Assembly: GCA_913050205.1 (NCBI GenBank) | Contig: CAJXAU010000036.1 | Location: 1-9,477, forward strand | Source of the DNA: an uncultured Verrucomicrobiota bacterium | Lineage (GTDB): Bacteria; Verrucomicrobiota; Verrucomicrobiia; Limisphaerales; UBA1096 | Direction: 5' to 3' | DNA: 9,477 nt | In this document: positions 1 to 6,923 of the stretch, in pieces | How the letters are laid out: each line of letters begins with the position of its first letter | Position numbering within the stretch: the first letter of the stretch is position 1 | Program-made: the position numbers and the translations under genes | Notes under the pieces: model-generated | The model's input: only the letters and a program-made list of their open reading frames with translations | Database searches by the model: none | Told to the model about the DNA's origin: nothing

Positions 1-13
1 TTATTTTCAAAAA

Positions 14-3000
14 ATGAGCAGTGTTTTAAAGGGAGGCGGAATTACGGTTCGGTCATTATCGGTTCTCTTTGGGTTGGTGCTTGGCCAAGCGCTTGGCCAA
101 GCGCAGCCGGTGAAAGTGGGGGGAGTGGCTGAGGATTTCGAATTAACCAACCGGATCACTGAGGAACCGCTCAAGCTAAGTGACTATGAGGGGCATGTCG
201 TGGTATTGGATTTTTTTGCGTGGTGGTGCGGGCCTTGTCGATCCTCTTCACCCGATGTGGAAAAAAACGTGGCCAAGTATTTTCATGATCGTGATGGCAA
301 TGAGCACGGTGTGCCAGTCACGGTCATCGGTATCAATATTGAGGAGAGTAACCCAGAGCGGACTGATCAATTCGTAAAGGACGCAGGCATGGAGGTGGTG
401 GCGGACGATCTCAAAGAAGTAGCCTATGGACAGTTCAACGAGCGAAATGCCATTCCGTTGTTTGTGATCCTCAACGGGGTGGATGGGAACAGCGATTACG
501 ATCAGTGGGAAGTGCTTTACAAAAAAACAGGATACGAGGGGGCAGCCAAGTTTCGAAGCATCATTAACGAAGTTAAACCTGGATTTCCTGCGCCGGAGAT
601 TGTGAAACCACTGAAGGATCAGTTGGTTGAACTAGGTGGCACGGCCATTTTTGAGGTGGAGGCGAAAGATGAAACCGAGTTGACCTACCAGTGGCAGTTC
701 AATGGGAAGGACTTAATTGGGGCAACCCGGCCAATACTGATGTTGTTCAATATTCAGGCGCAGAGTCAGGGTACGTACTCAGTGATCATCAGCAACGAGC
801 ATGGGTTGAAAACAACTGACTCGGCGAAATTGACAGGATCAAACGTGGCACCATCGATTGTAAGGCTATCCGAAAAAATGACCGTTGAGGCAGGCAAGGA
901 TGTGGAGATAACGGTTGAGGTAGTTGGAGCCGAGCCGATGACCTTTCAGTGGTTTTCCGACGGAGAAGCGATTGATGGGTCTAATTCTTCGACTCTTTTT
1001 TTAGAGGACGTGGCCATGGAGATGTCAGGGAATTATCACGTGAAGGTTACCAATGATTATGGAGAAGCGACCAGCAAGCAGACCCGGTTGGCTGTGGTCA
1101 ATACCCTGCAGGAGGCTTTGGACAACGGAGACTTTGCGTTCGATTCGGGCCCGGATGAAACTTGGGTGTTAGACGAAAGAATTCATTCGGATGGGGAGGA
1201 TTCTGCACGAAGTCCGGAGATCGACAATGGGCAATCGACCTGGGTGGAAATGGTGGTCGAGGGGCCGGGTACGGTCTTTTTTAGTTGGCGAACAACGAAC
1301 GATTACGGTCAGGACTTTACCGTTTTCCTTGATGAAAAGTCGTTGGTTCAGTTCGAAAAGGGTTATCGATGGATGGATCCTGTTTGGAAATCGGGTTCGG
1401 TTCGTGTGGGCGAGGGCGAGCACATCATTCGTTGGGAGTATTCCAAGCAGGGTGCCTTTGCTCAAAACATGTTCGCATGGCTAGATGATGTCCGTTTCCT
1501 GACCGAAAAGGAGATCTTGAGTGATGCGCTTTTGGCGCTTGGTTTTGAGGAAGATACGCCCCTGGAATTTGGTGGTTCGGGAAACTGGGTCGTATTGAAA
1601 AAGGATGCACTAGATGAAGACGGAGGATTGGCAAGCAATGGGATTCCGAGAAATGGAGAAGGATGGCTAGAGGTAACGTTGAGCGGCCCCGGTTATTTGG
1701 AATTTCATAACAAGAGTCTGGGGCAATTCTCGTGGCCGAATCAGTTTCAGTTACTGATGGATGATGAGCTTGTGAAACTTGACTGGATGGATTTCGCCAC
1801 CGACCAAATTGGATGGGCTCGCGGTGTGCTGGAGATTCCCGAGGGAGAACACAAGGTGCGCTGGGTGGTGTCGAACGGGTTTGGCGGCGACGGTGAAATC
1901 ATGCTGGATTGGATGGAGTTCACGAAGATTGAAAAAACGGAACCGGAGATTGAGCTCCAACCTGTATCCCAGGAGGTCAACGCGCCGGGTCGGGCGCACT
2001 TTGAAGTCGAGGCCCGAGGGTATCCTTTTCCGAGTTACCAATGGTATCGGAACGAAGAACCGATCGAGAATGCCACGGGGCGGAGGCTTTTTTTGGATAA
2101 CCTATGGAGTGAGGATGAGGGAACAATTAGGGTGGTGGTGTCCAATGAAATGGGTGAAGAGACGTCGGAAGAAGTCGATTTGACGATACTGGAGACCATC
2201 GACGAAAGTCTGGTCGATGCCATCGATTTCGAGGACGGAAGAGTGATCTCGCTCACGTTCGATGAGGAGTCAAAACCGTGGAAACGGTTTACATCGAAAT
2301 CATCGGATGGTGAGGACTCGGCCCGGGCGTTTTCCTCCTCTGCAGAGTGGTATTCCGAGCAGGTGTTTGTGGTGCGATTGGAAGGGCCGGGGTATCTTAC
2401 TTTTAAGTGGCGGTTGGAAAACGCCAGAACACCGGAAGAGTTTGAGGAGTTTATTCTTGCCGCTACATTGGATGCGGAACTTGGGTTTGATCCCATTAAA
2501 AACTCCGTCGCGCTGCATACCGAACCGAAAACCAGTTCACAGGCGAAATGGATCGATAACTGGGTGGCAATTCCTGAAGGAATGCACACGGTTTATTTCA
2601 CCTTCAGGAAGGACTCGGAGCAAATGGGTCGTGCTTACGTGGACCAGTTGGCGTTCGAGCCAGCCGAGGAGGGGAAACCTGAATCGGTCACGGTTTCTGC
2701 CCCGAAGACCAAAATTAGGTTGGGCGAAAAATTAGACTTGAGCGTGGCCAAAGCGATCGGATTTCCGATTCCGACATTCCAGTGGAAACTGGACGGTGAA
2801 CCGATCAAGGACGCAACAAACCGAGTTTACAAAGTTGAGCGCGCATGGAATTTCGATGAAGGTAAATACTCTGTTGTAGCGACCAATAAACACGGCAGCA
2901 TGGAGAGTGAACCACTGACCATTGAGGTGGAGAACGCAGGAGCCAAACTGGCGGAGGGGCTGGACGCGGAGGGAATGTTTTTCGCCACGGGTGGCGCTCG

Positions 3001-4264
3001 TAAATGGACCCGCTCCGTCGTAAACGATGCAGACGACAGAGATGCCGCCAAGGTAACGGCAACGAGTGAATTTCAGGAATCGTGGATGATGACCCAGGTG
3101 GAAGGCCCGGGAGTCGTTGAGTTTCAGTGGAAAATCAGGACCCCAGATGAGTTAGAGGACGTCCTGCTTTTCGCAATCGATGGAAAAGAAGTCGGGACGT
3201 TGGAGGGTAAATCGGACTGGGTGTGGGAGCGATACGTCATACCCGAGGGCCGGCATGTGCTTGAATGGGCTTTCATCAGGACATCGTGGGAGGCCGGTTC
3301 TCATATGGGATATGTCGATGCGCTGGATTTTTATGTGCCGGAAGACTCCGCCCCGGAGTTCACAGAGCAGCCGCTTGACGTGGAACTGGATGGACTCGGG
3401 TCGGCTGATTTCACGGTGCATGTGGACGGTTGGCCGTTTCCGGAATTCCAGTGGTATCATAACGGCGAACCGTTGGAAGGCGAGACGGATGAAACTCTGT
3501 TCTTCGACAGTGTGTGGCCGGAGGACACCGGGGATATTTGGGTTGTTGCGAAAAATGAACACGGCGAAGTAAAGAGCGAAATCGTGAAACTGAGTTTGAG
3601 TTTCGAGGTGGATACAGACTTGGCAGATGCGCTGGACGCGAGCGATATGTCGTTTCTTGGCTCGCCGGACTTCGAGTGGATCATTCAGAATGATGAAACC
3701 TCCGATGGTGAAGATGCGTTGCACATGACAGGCCTCCCAGACTGGGGTGGGGAATTGCAATACGCAGAATTAAAAACTCGTGTCGAAGGGCCTGGCGAAT
3801 TGACTTTTCAGGCAAAGATCGAAGGCGAGTTGCAGATCTTCAGGGCGTTCATCGGTGTGGGTGGAATTTGGGATCAAGATTTTGTGACTGTGCGTGATAA
3901 TAGCGTGGACTGGAAGGAGTACAAAATCGACGTCCCGGAGGGGCGGCACACTGTTACTTTCCTATTCCTTCAGGGGCCGAAAAACGGAGGTGATGACAGT
4001 TCGCTTTGGCTCGATGCGGTGAGTTATACGCCATCAGAACAACCGGCTCCGGAGAGCAGACTGATCCTAAGTGAGTTGGTGGACGGAAAATTGATGCTGA
4101 GATTTGATGCGGTACCCGGGAGGGCGTACCAGTTGGAACGCAGTGAAAATCTAGTCGATTGGCAAATGGTTCGGGAGCTGAAACCAGATAAGGCTGAGGC
4201 TACTGTAGAGGTACCGCTGGTGCCGGATGCGCTTGGCCAATTTTTCCGCCTAAAAACAGACTAA
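14..4264 (+). CDS. Secreted multidomain protein: thioredoxin-like domain, five Ig-like domains, five repeated beta-rich modules, C-terminal domain
   Basis: Large exported protein of 1416 residues; exact role unknown. Residues about 12-30 form a signal peptide (hydrophobic SLSVLFGLVLG, then GQA before QP). Residues about 31-190 are a TlpA/AhpC-TSA-type thioredoxin fold: 'PLKLSDYEGHVVVLDFFAWWCGPC' style strand and active site with C72 and C75 of the WCGPC motif, and a likely cis-Pro at P148 (AIPLF). Five Ig-like domains follow at about 195-276, 279-362, 644-727, 889-972 and 1113-1197, each with a QW core and a 'G.Y.V...N..G' ending. Five copies of a second module lie between them. The C-terminus (about 1347-1416, 'YQLERSENLVDW', 'QFFRL') matches a tail common in Verrucomicrobiota secreted proteins. 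No PEP-CTERM or LPXTG anchor is visible. No Shine-Dalgarno precedes ATG 14, with only 13 bases visible; the only SD-like GGAGG (32-36) would serve an ATT, so ATG 14 is kept. By spot counts the gene is poorer in GC than its downstream neighbours. Confidence 0.9.
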   Translation: MSSVLKGGGITVRSLSVLFGLVLGQALGQAQPVKVGGVAEDFELTNRITEEPLKLSDYEGHVVVLDFFAWWCGPCRSSSPDVEKNVAKYFHDRDGNEHGVPVTVIGINIEESNPERTDQFVKDAGMEVVADDLKEVAYGQFNERNAIPLFVILNGVDGNSDYDQWEVLYKKTGYEGAAKFRSIINEVKPGFPAPEIVKPLKDQLVELGGTAIFEVEAKDETELTYQWQFNGKDLIGATRPILMLFNIQAQSQGTYSVIISNEHGLKTTDSAKLTGSNVAPSIVRLSEKMTVEAGKDVEITVEVVGAEPMTFQWFSDGEAIDGSNSSTLFLEDVAMEMSGNYHVKVTNDYGEATSKQTRLAVVNTLQEALDNGDFAFDSGPDETWVLDERIHSDGEDSARSPEIDNGQSTWVEMVVEGPGTVFFSWRTTNDYGQDFTVFLDEKSLVQFEKGYRWMDPVWKSGSVRVGEGEHIIRWEYSKQGAFAQNMFAWLDDVRFLTEKEILSDALLALGFEEDTPLEFGGSGNWVVLKKDALDEDGGLASNGIPRNGEGWLEVTLSGPGYLEFHNKSLGQFSWPNQFQLLMDDELVKLDWMDFATDQIGWARGVLEIPEGEHKVRWVVSNGFGGDGEIMLDWMEFTKIEKTEPEIELQPVSQEVNAPGRAHFEVEARGYPFPSYQWYRNEEPIENATGRRLFLDNLWSEDEGTIRVVVSNEMGEETSEEVDLTILETIDESLVDAIDFEDGRVISLTFDEESKPWKRFTSKSSDGEDSARAFSSSAEWYSEQVFVVRLEGPGYLTFKWRLENARTPEEFEEFILAATLDAELGFDPIKNSVALHTEPKTSSQAKWIDNWVAIPEGMHTVYFTFRKDSEQMGRAYVDQLAFEPAEEGKPESVTVSAPKTKIRLGEKLDLSVAKAIGFPIPTFQWKLDGEPIKDATNRVYKVERAWNFDEGKYSVVATNKHGSMESEPLTIEVENAGAKLAEGLDAEGMFFATGGARKWTRSVVNDADDRDAAKVTATSEFQESWMMTQVEGPGVVEFQWKIRTPDELEDVLLFAIDGKEVGTLEGKSDWVWERYVIPEGRHVLEWAFIRTSWEAGSHMGYVDALDFYVPEDSAPEFTEQPLDVELDGLGSADFTVHVDGWPFPEFQWYHNGEPLEGETDETLFFDSVWPEDTGDIWVVAKNEHGEVKSEIVKLSLSFEVDTDLADALDASDMSFLGSPDFEWIIQNDETSDGEDALHMTGLPDWGGELQYAELKTRVEGPGELTFQAKIEGELQIFRAFIGVGGIWDQDFVTVRDNSVDWKEYKIDVPEGRHTVTFLFLQGPKNGGDDSSLWLDAVSYTPSEQPAPESRLILSELVDGKLMLRFDAVPGRAYQLERSENLVDWQMVRELKPDKAEATVEVPLVPDALGQFFRLKTD
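79..103. repeat. Tandem pair of the 12-bp palindrome GCTTGGCCAAGC
   Basis: Two perfect copies lie head to tail at 79-90 and 91-102 with no spacer. The second extends to the full 14-mer CGCTTGGCCAAGCG (90-103) and, with one more base each side, to a 16-bp perfect palindrome (89-104). In the gene they are read CTT-GGC-CAA-GC as LGQALGQA (residues 23-30) at the end of the signal peptide. A 12-bp period adds exactly four codons, so gain or loss of a unit keeps the frame. Confidence 0.95.
596..1099 (+). other. Two tandem Ig-like domains (Ig1 and Ig2) of the large secreted protein
   Basis: Residues about 195-276 and 279-362. Both show an Ig core: 'TYQWQFNGKDL' with 'SQGTYSVIISNEHG' in the first, and 'TFQWFSDGEAI' with 'MSGNYHVKVTNDYG' in the second. 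Three further Ig domains lie at about 1943-2194, 2678-2929 and 3350-3604, each placed between copies of the second module. Such Ig domains usually act as spacers or adhesive modules on secreted bacterial proteins; here that is inference. Confidence 0.75.
1100..4036 (+). repeat. Five diverged copies of a beta-rich 'GPG / PEG-H / LD-V' module, partly interleaved with Ig domains
   Basis: Protein-level repeats of roughly 135-155 residues at about 1100-1510, 1511-1936, 2201-2665, 2942-3343 and 3614-4036. Each carries the same ordered signposts. First, an acidic motif near the start: SDGEDSARS, SDGEDSARA and SDGEDALHM in copies 1, 3 and 5, degenerate in 2 and 4. Second, (V/L)(E/S)GPG followed by a strand with F.W or F: VEGPGTVFFSW, LSGPGYLEF, LEGPGYLTFKW, VEGPGVVEFQW, VEGPGELTFQA. 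Third, (V/I)(G/P)EG.H: VGEGEHIIRW, IPEGEHKVRW, IPEGMHTVYF, IPEGRHVLEW, VPEGRHTVTF. Fourth, a closing strand: WLDDVRF, LDWMEF, YVDQLAF, YVDALDF, WLDAVSY. The layout resembles MAM or cleaved-adhesin-like jelly-roll modules frequent in Verrucomicrobiota and Planctomycetota exoproteins. Copies 1 and 2 abut without an Ig domain between them; the others are separated by one. Confidence 0.8.
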
Positions 4265-4286
4265 AACACTTGTCACAAACAACTTG

Positions 4287-4317
4287 GGCGCCATGCAGAT
4301 GGCGCCTTTTTTCTTTT
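4287..4317 (+). terminator. Intrinsic (Rho-independent) terminator after the large secreted protein gene
   Basis: A perfect 8-bp stem GGCGCCAT (4287-4294) / ATGGCGCC (4299-4306) with a four-base loop GCAG is followed directly by a T tract (six T, one C, four T). It begins 22 bases after the stop codon of the upstream gene. It also lies inside the longest open frame of the next gene when that is extended to a TTG at 4284, which argues against that upstream start. Confidence 0.93.
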
Positions 4318-4323
4318 CAACAA

Positions 4324-4337
4324 CGCTTGGCCAAGCG
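4324..4337. repeat. Perfect 14-bp palindrome CGCTTGGCCAAGCG, intergenic copy
   Basis: Perfect copy between the terminator tail and the ATG of the CotH-family gene. If that gene starts at 4374, this is the only perfect copy in the window outside coding sequence. The rest of this 109-base intergenic stretch holds the terminator and no clear promoter; no convincing -35/-10 pair was seen. Confidence 0.95.
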
Positions 4338-4373
4338 AAACCTTTCGTTTTTCAAACACGTATTGTTGCGATT

Positions 4374-6923
4374 ATGACACGATTTCATGTCCTTTTGATG
4401 ACATTCCTTGGGCTGCTCGCCGTTCCGCTTGGCCAAGCGGAGGCGCGGGTGATCATCAGTGAATTTCTTGCGGTCAACGACAAGGGATTGAAGGACAGTG
4501 ACGGGGATCGGTCGGACTGGATTGAGATTCGAAATGCCGGCGCGGGAACCGTCGATCTCGCAGGATGGTTCCTTACGGATGACATAAAGAACTTGGCCGG
4601 CTGGAAGTTGCCTTCCGTAAAGGTTGAGGCTGGTGGGTACCTGCTGGTGTTTGCCTCCGGTAAAGACCGAGCTGCCGCTGAAGAGGAGTTGCATACGAAT
4701 TTTAAGCTTGGCGCGGGCGGCGAGTATCTTGGCTTGATCAAGCCGGATGGGCAGACGGTCTCGCATCATTTCGTGATGAAATATCCCAAACAGCGGGACG
4801 ATGTGTCGTACGGCATCCCGGCGGGATGGGAGCCGGAGGCGAACACGACCACCTCGGTGATTGGCGGCGCGACCTTTTTTCTGCAACCCACGCCCGGGGC
4901 ACCCAACAGCAAAGTGTTGCAGGGCACGGTGGCCAAGTTGATGTTTAGCAAGCCGCATGGACTATACGATGAGCCGTTTGAGCTGGGCATCACCTCGGAG
5001 ACAGCTGGCGCCACGTTGCGTTACACGACAGATGGGTCAGTTCCGACGGTTGACACCGGTCAGGTGCTGGATGGTGATTCGCTAAAAATAGGGAAGACAA
5101 CGGTATTGCGTGTGGCCGGATTTAAGCCCGGCTTCAAGCCGACGAAGGTGGTGACACGCACGTACCTTTTTCCGAAAGACATTGTGAGGCAGTCGCCGGA
5201 TGGTTTGCCGCCGGCTGGATTCCCGTACGACTGGGGATTCAACTTTGTTGATTACGGAATGGATCAACGGGTGGTGAATGACGAGCGGTACAAGGACAAG
5301 ATTTTTGATGGTCTGCGCTCCATCCCGAGTTATTCGCTGGTAATGGAAATGGACGATTTGTTTGACGAGGAGACCGGCATTTTTGCCAATGCAAAAAACG
5401 ATGGTCGCGAGTGGGAGCGCGCCTGTTCGCTGGAAATGATCAGCCCGGACGGGGCGTCTGGATTTCAGGAAAACTGTGGTGTGCGAATCCGGGGCGGGTT
5501 CAGTCGTATGTCGTCCAACGCCAAACATGCGTTTCGATTCTTTTTTCGCAGCGAATACGGTCCGGCCAAGCTGAAGTACCCGGTGTTTGGCAAGGACGCG
5601 GCGCAGGTGTTCGACAACATCGACCTGCGGACGTTTAGCAACTACTCGTGGAGCCTGAGCGACGACCCGCGCTGCACGTTCATGCGCGACCAGTTCAACC
5701 GTGACATGCAACTCTCGCTTGGCCAATCGACCGCGCGCGGGCACTACTGTCACCTTTATATCAACGGCCACTACTGGGGACTTTTCAACGTAGTAGAGCG
5801 TCCTGAGGCGTCATTTGGTGCCACGTATTTCAAGGGCAAACAGGAGGATTTTGACGTGATCAAAATCGGCCGGGGCAAGGGCAAGGGCGAGGGCAATACT
5901 CAGTATGGGTTGTTTGCCACAGACGGGTCGCTCGACGCGTGGGGGCGGTTCTGGAAGCTTTGCAAAGCCGGCCTCGAGTCGGATGCCGCCTACCAGCGGA
6001 TTCTTGGCAACAATCCCGACGGCACACGCAATCCCGATTACGAAGTGTTTCTCGATGTCGATAACCTGATCGACTACATGCTGGTGATTTTTTATGGAGG
6101 CAACCTGGACGCCCCGATCACGGCGTTCGGTGCGAACCGTTCTGCCAACAATTGGTACGGCATCCGCAATCGAAACGGGGACGAGGGATTCCGCTACTAC
6201 ATATGGGATGCCGAGCACACGTTCCTAAAACTCGATGAAAACCGCACCGGCCCGTATCCGGCCGGCGACGAATATGCCCGGAGCAATCCGCAGTGGATTT
6301 GGCAGCAATGCCTGCACAACGCGGATTTCAGGCAAGCGGTCGCCGATCGGTTGCACAAACATTTTTACAACGGCGGCGCTCTCACTCCGGAATCGATCGC
6401 GACCCTGCTCAACAAGCGCGTGAACGAGTTGCGCTTGGCCGTGATCTGCGAGTCGGCCCGCTGGGGCAAGCCGTCCCCGTATAGCTGGGCGCCGCCGGAT
6501 CGCAAGGGAGGCGAAAAGCGGCCGCGCACACTGGACGACGACTGGCTGCCGGAGGTTGATCGCTGGTTCAACGAATTCATCCCGAGGCGCTCGGCCATCG
6601 TCATCGACCAGTTGGCCGAACACGGCCTCGTACCGGATCTTGAGCCGGCGCGCTTGGCCAAGCGTGGCGGTGTGATTCAGCCCGGTTTTGAACTGGAGAT
6701 GTCTGCCGGGCGGGGGGAAATCTACTACACGCTTGACGGCTCCGACCCGCGGTTGGTCGGTGGCAAGGTTTCGCCGGTGGCGAAGAAGTACACTGAGCCG
6801 GTTCGCCTAGACAAAACGTACGTCGTGAAGACGCGCGTTCTGTTCGAGGGCGAATGGAGCGCGATCGATGAACTGCCCTTCAAGGTGGAGGGAGAGAAAA
6901 TCACAGAGACTTTGAAGAAATGA
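4374..6923 (+). CDS. Secreted CotH-family kinase-like protein with lamin-tail domain and two chitobiase-C-like domains
   Basis: Predicted exported protein of 849 residues. ATG 4374 is chosen because it opens a good signal peptide (MTRFHVLLMTFLGLLAVPLGQAEA, cut near A22 or A24); a longer frame to TTG 4284 would run through the upstream terminator. No clear Shine-Dalgarno is seen. Domains in order: lamin-tail domain, about 26-180 (IISEFLAVN, SDWIEIRN, AGWFLTDD, ending TPGAPNSK); chitobiase/hexosaminidase-C-like domain, about 190-266 (LRYTTDGSVPT); CotH domain, about 317-745 (RIRGGFSR at 371-378, YINGHYWGLFNVVERP, FYGGNLDAP, NNWYGIRNR, YYIWDAEHTF at 608-617); and a second chitobiase-C-like domain, about 767-838 (IYYTLDGSDPR). 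Bacillus CotH is an atypical protein kinase of spore coat proteins; D579 (NLDA) and D612 (WDAE) are candidate catalytic acids, an alignment guess. Substrate in this organism is unknown. The stop overlaps the next gene's ATG, so the two are probably co-translated. Confidence 0.9.
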   Translation: MTRFHVLLMTFLGLLAVPLGQAEARVIISEFLAVNDKGLKDSDGDRSDWIEIRNAGAGTVDLAGWFLTDDIKNLAGWKLPSVKVEAGGYLLVFASGKDRAAAEEELHTNFKLGAGGEYLGLIKPDGQTVSHHFVMKYPKQRDDVSYGIPAGWEPEANTTTSVIGGATFFLQPTPGAPNSKVLQGTVAKLMFSKPHGLYDEPFELGITSETAGATLRYTTDGSVPTVDTGQVLDGDSLKIGKTTVLRVAGFKPGFKPTKVVTRTYLFPKDIVRQSPDGLPPAGFPYDWGFNFVDYGMDQRVVNDERYKDKIFDGLRSIPSYSLVMEMDDLFDEETGIFANAKNDGREWERACSLEMISPDGASGFQENCGVRIRGGFSRMSSNAKHAFRFFFRSEYGPAKLKYPVFGKDAAQVFDNIDLRTFSNYSWSLSDDPRCTFMRDQFNRDMQLSLGQSTARGHYCHLYINGHYWGLFNVVERPEASFGATYFKGKQEDFDVIKIGRGKGKGEGNTQYGLFATDGSLDAWGRFWKLCKAGLESDAAYQRILGNNPDGTRNPDYEVFLDVDNLIDYMLVIFYGGNLDAPITAFGANRSANNWYGIRNRNGDEGFRYYIWDAEHTFLKLDENRTGPYPAGDEYARSNPQWIWQQCLHNADFRQAVADRLHKHFYNGGALTPESIATLLNKRVNELRLAVICESARWGKPSPYSWAPPDRKGGEKRPRTLDDDWLPEVDRWFNEFIPRRSAIVIDQLAEHGLVPDLEPARLAKRGGVIQPGFELEMSAGRGEIYYTLDGSDPRLVGGKVSPVAKKYTEPVRLDKTYVVKTRVLFEGEWSAIDELPFKVEGEKITETLKK
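4424..4441. repeat. 18-bp perfect palindrome containing CGCTTGGCCAAGCG, in the signal peptide of the CotH-family gene
   Basis: The 14-mer core is at 4426-4439, and matched flanking bases extend the perfect palindrome to 18 bp (TCCGCTTGGCCAAGCGGA), the longest seen here. Read as P-LGQA-E at residues 18-23, at the end of the signal peptide just as in the first gene. Confidence 0.95.
5716..5729. repeat. One-mismatch copy of the palindrome inside the CotH domain
   Basis: CGCTTGGCCAATCG differs from CGCTTGGCCAAGCG only at 5727 (T for G). Read as S-LGQ-S, the same reading frame as most other coding copies. Confidence 0.85.
6651..6664. repeat. Perfect 14-bp palindrome near the end of the CotH-family gene
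   Basis: Perfect CGCTTGGCCAAGCG, here read in a different frame (CGC TTG GCC AAG CGT, residues RLAKR) from the LGQA copies. It lies in the linker between the CotH domain and the second chitobiase-C-like domain. A partial copy, CGCTTGGCC, lies at 6432-6440 and is read RLA. Confidence 0.95.

Noticed and set aside
2035..2589. Long opposite-strand open frames inside the first gene (also 3152-3760) and in the CotH-family gene (4317-4958, 5082-5771)
   Set aside because: They lie antisense to well-supported domains, show no recognisable motifs and have no supporting start signals; they are frame shadows.
4041..4264. PEP-CTERM or similar sorting tail at the end of the large secreted protein
   Set aside because: There is no PEP motif, no C-terminal hydrophobic helix and no basic end; the tail is a soluble domain ending FFRLKTD.
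4284..4373. Upstream TTG start giving a 30-residue N-terminal extension to the CotH-family protein
   Set aside because: It runs through a strong intrinsic terminator and would place the signal peptide internally; ATG 4374 directly precedes a normal signal peptide.
4338..4373. Sigma-70 promoter before the CotH-family gene
   Set aside because: Only weak AT-rich hexamers with poor matches and spacing; not enough to call.
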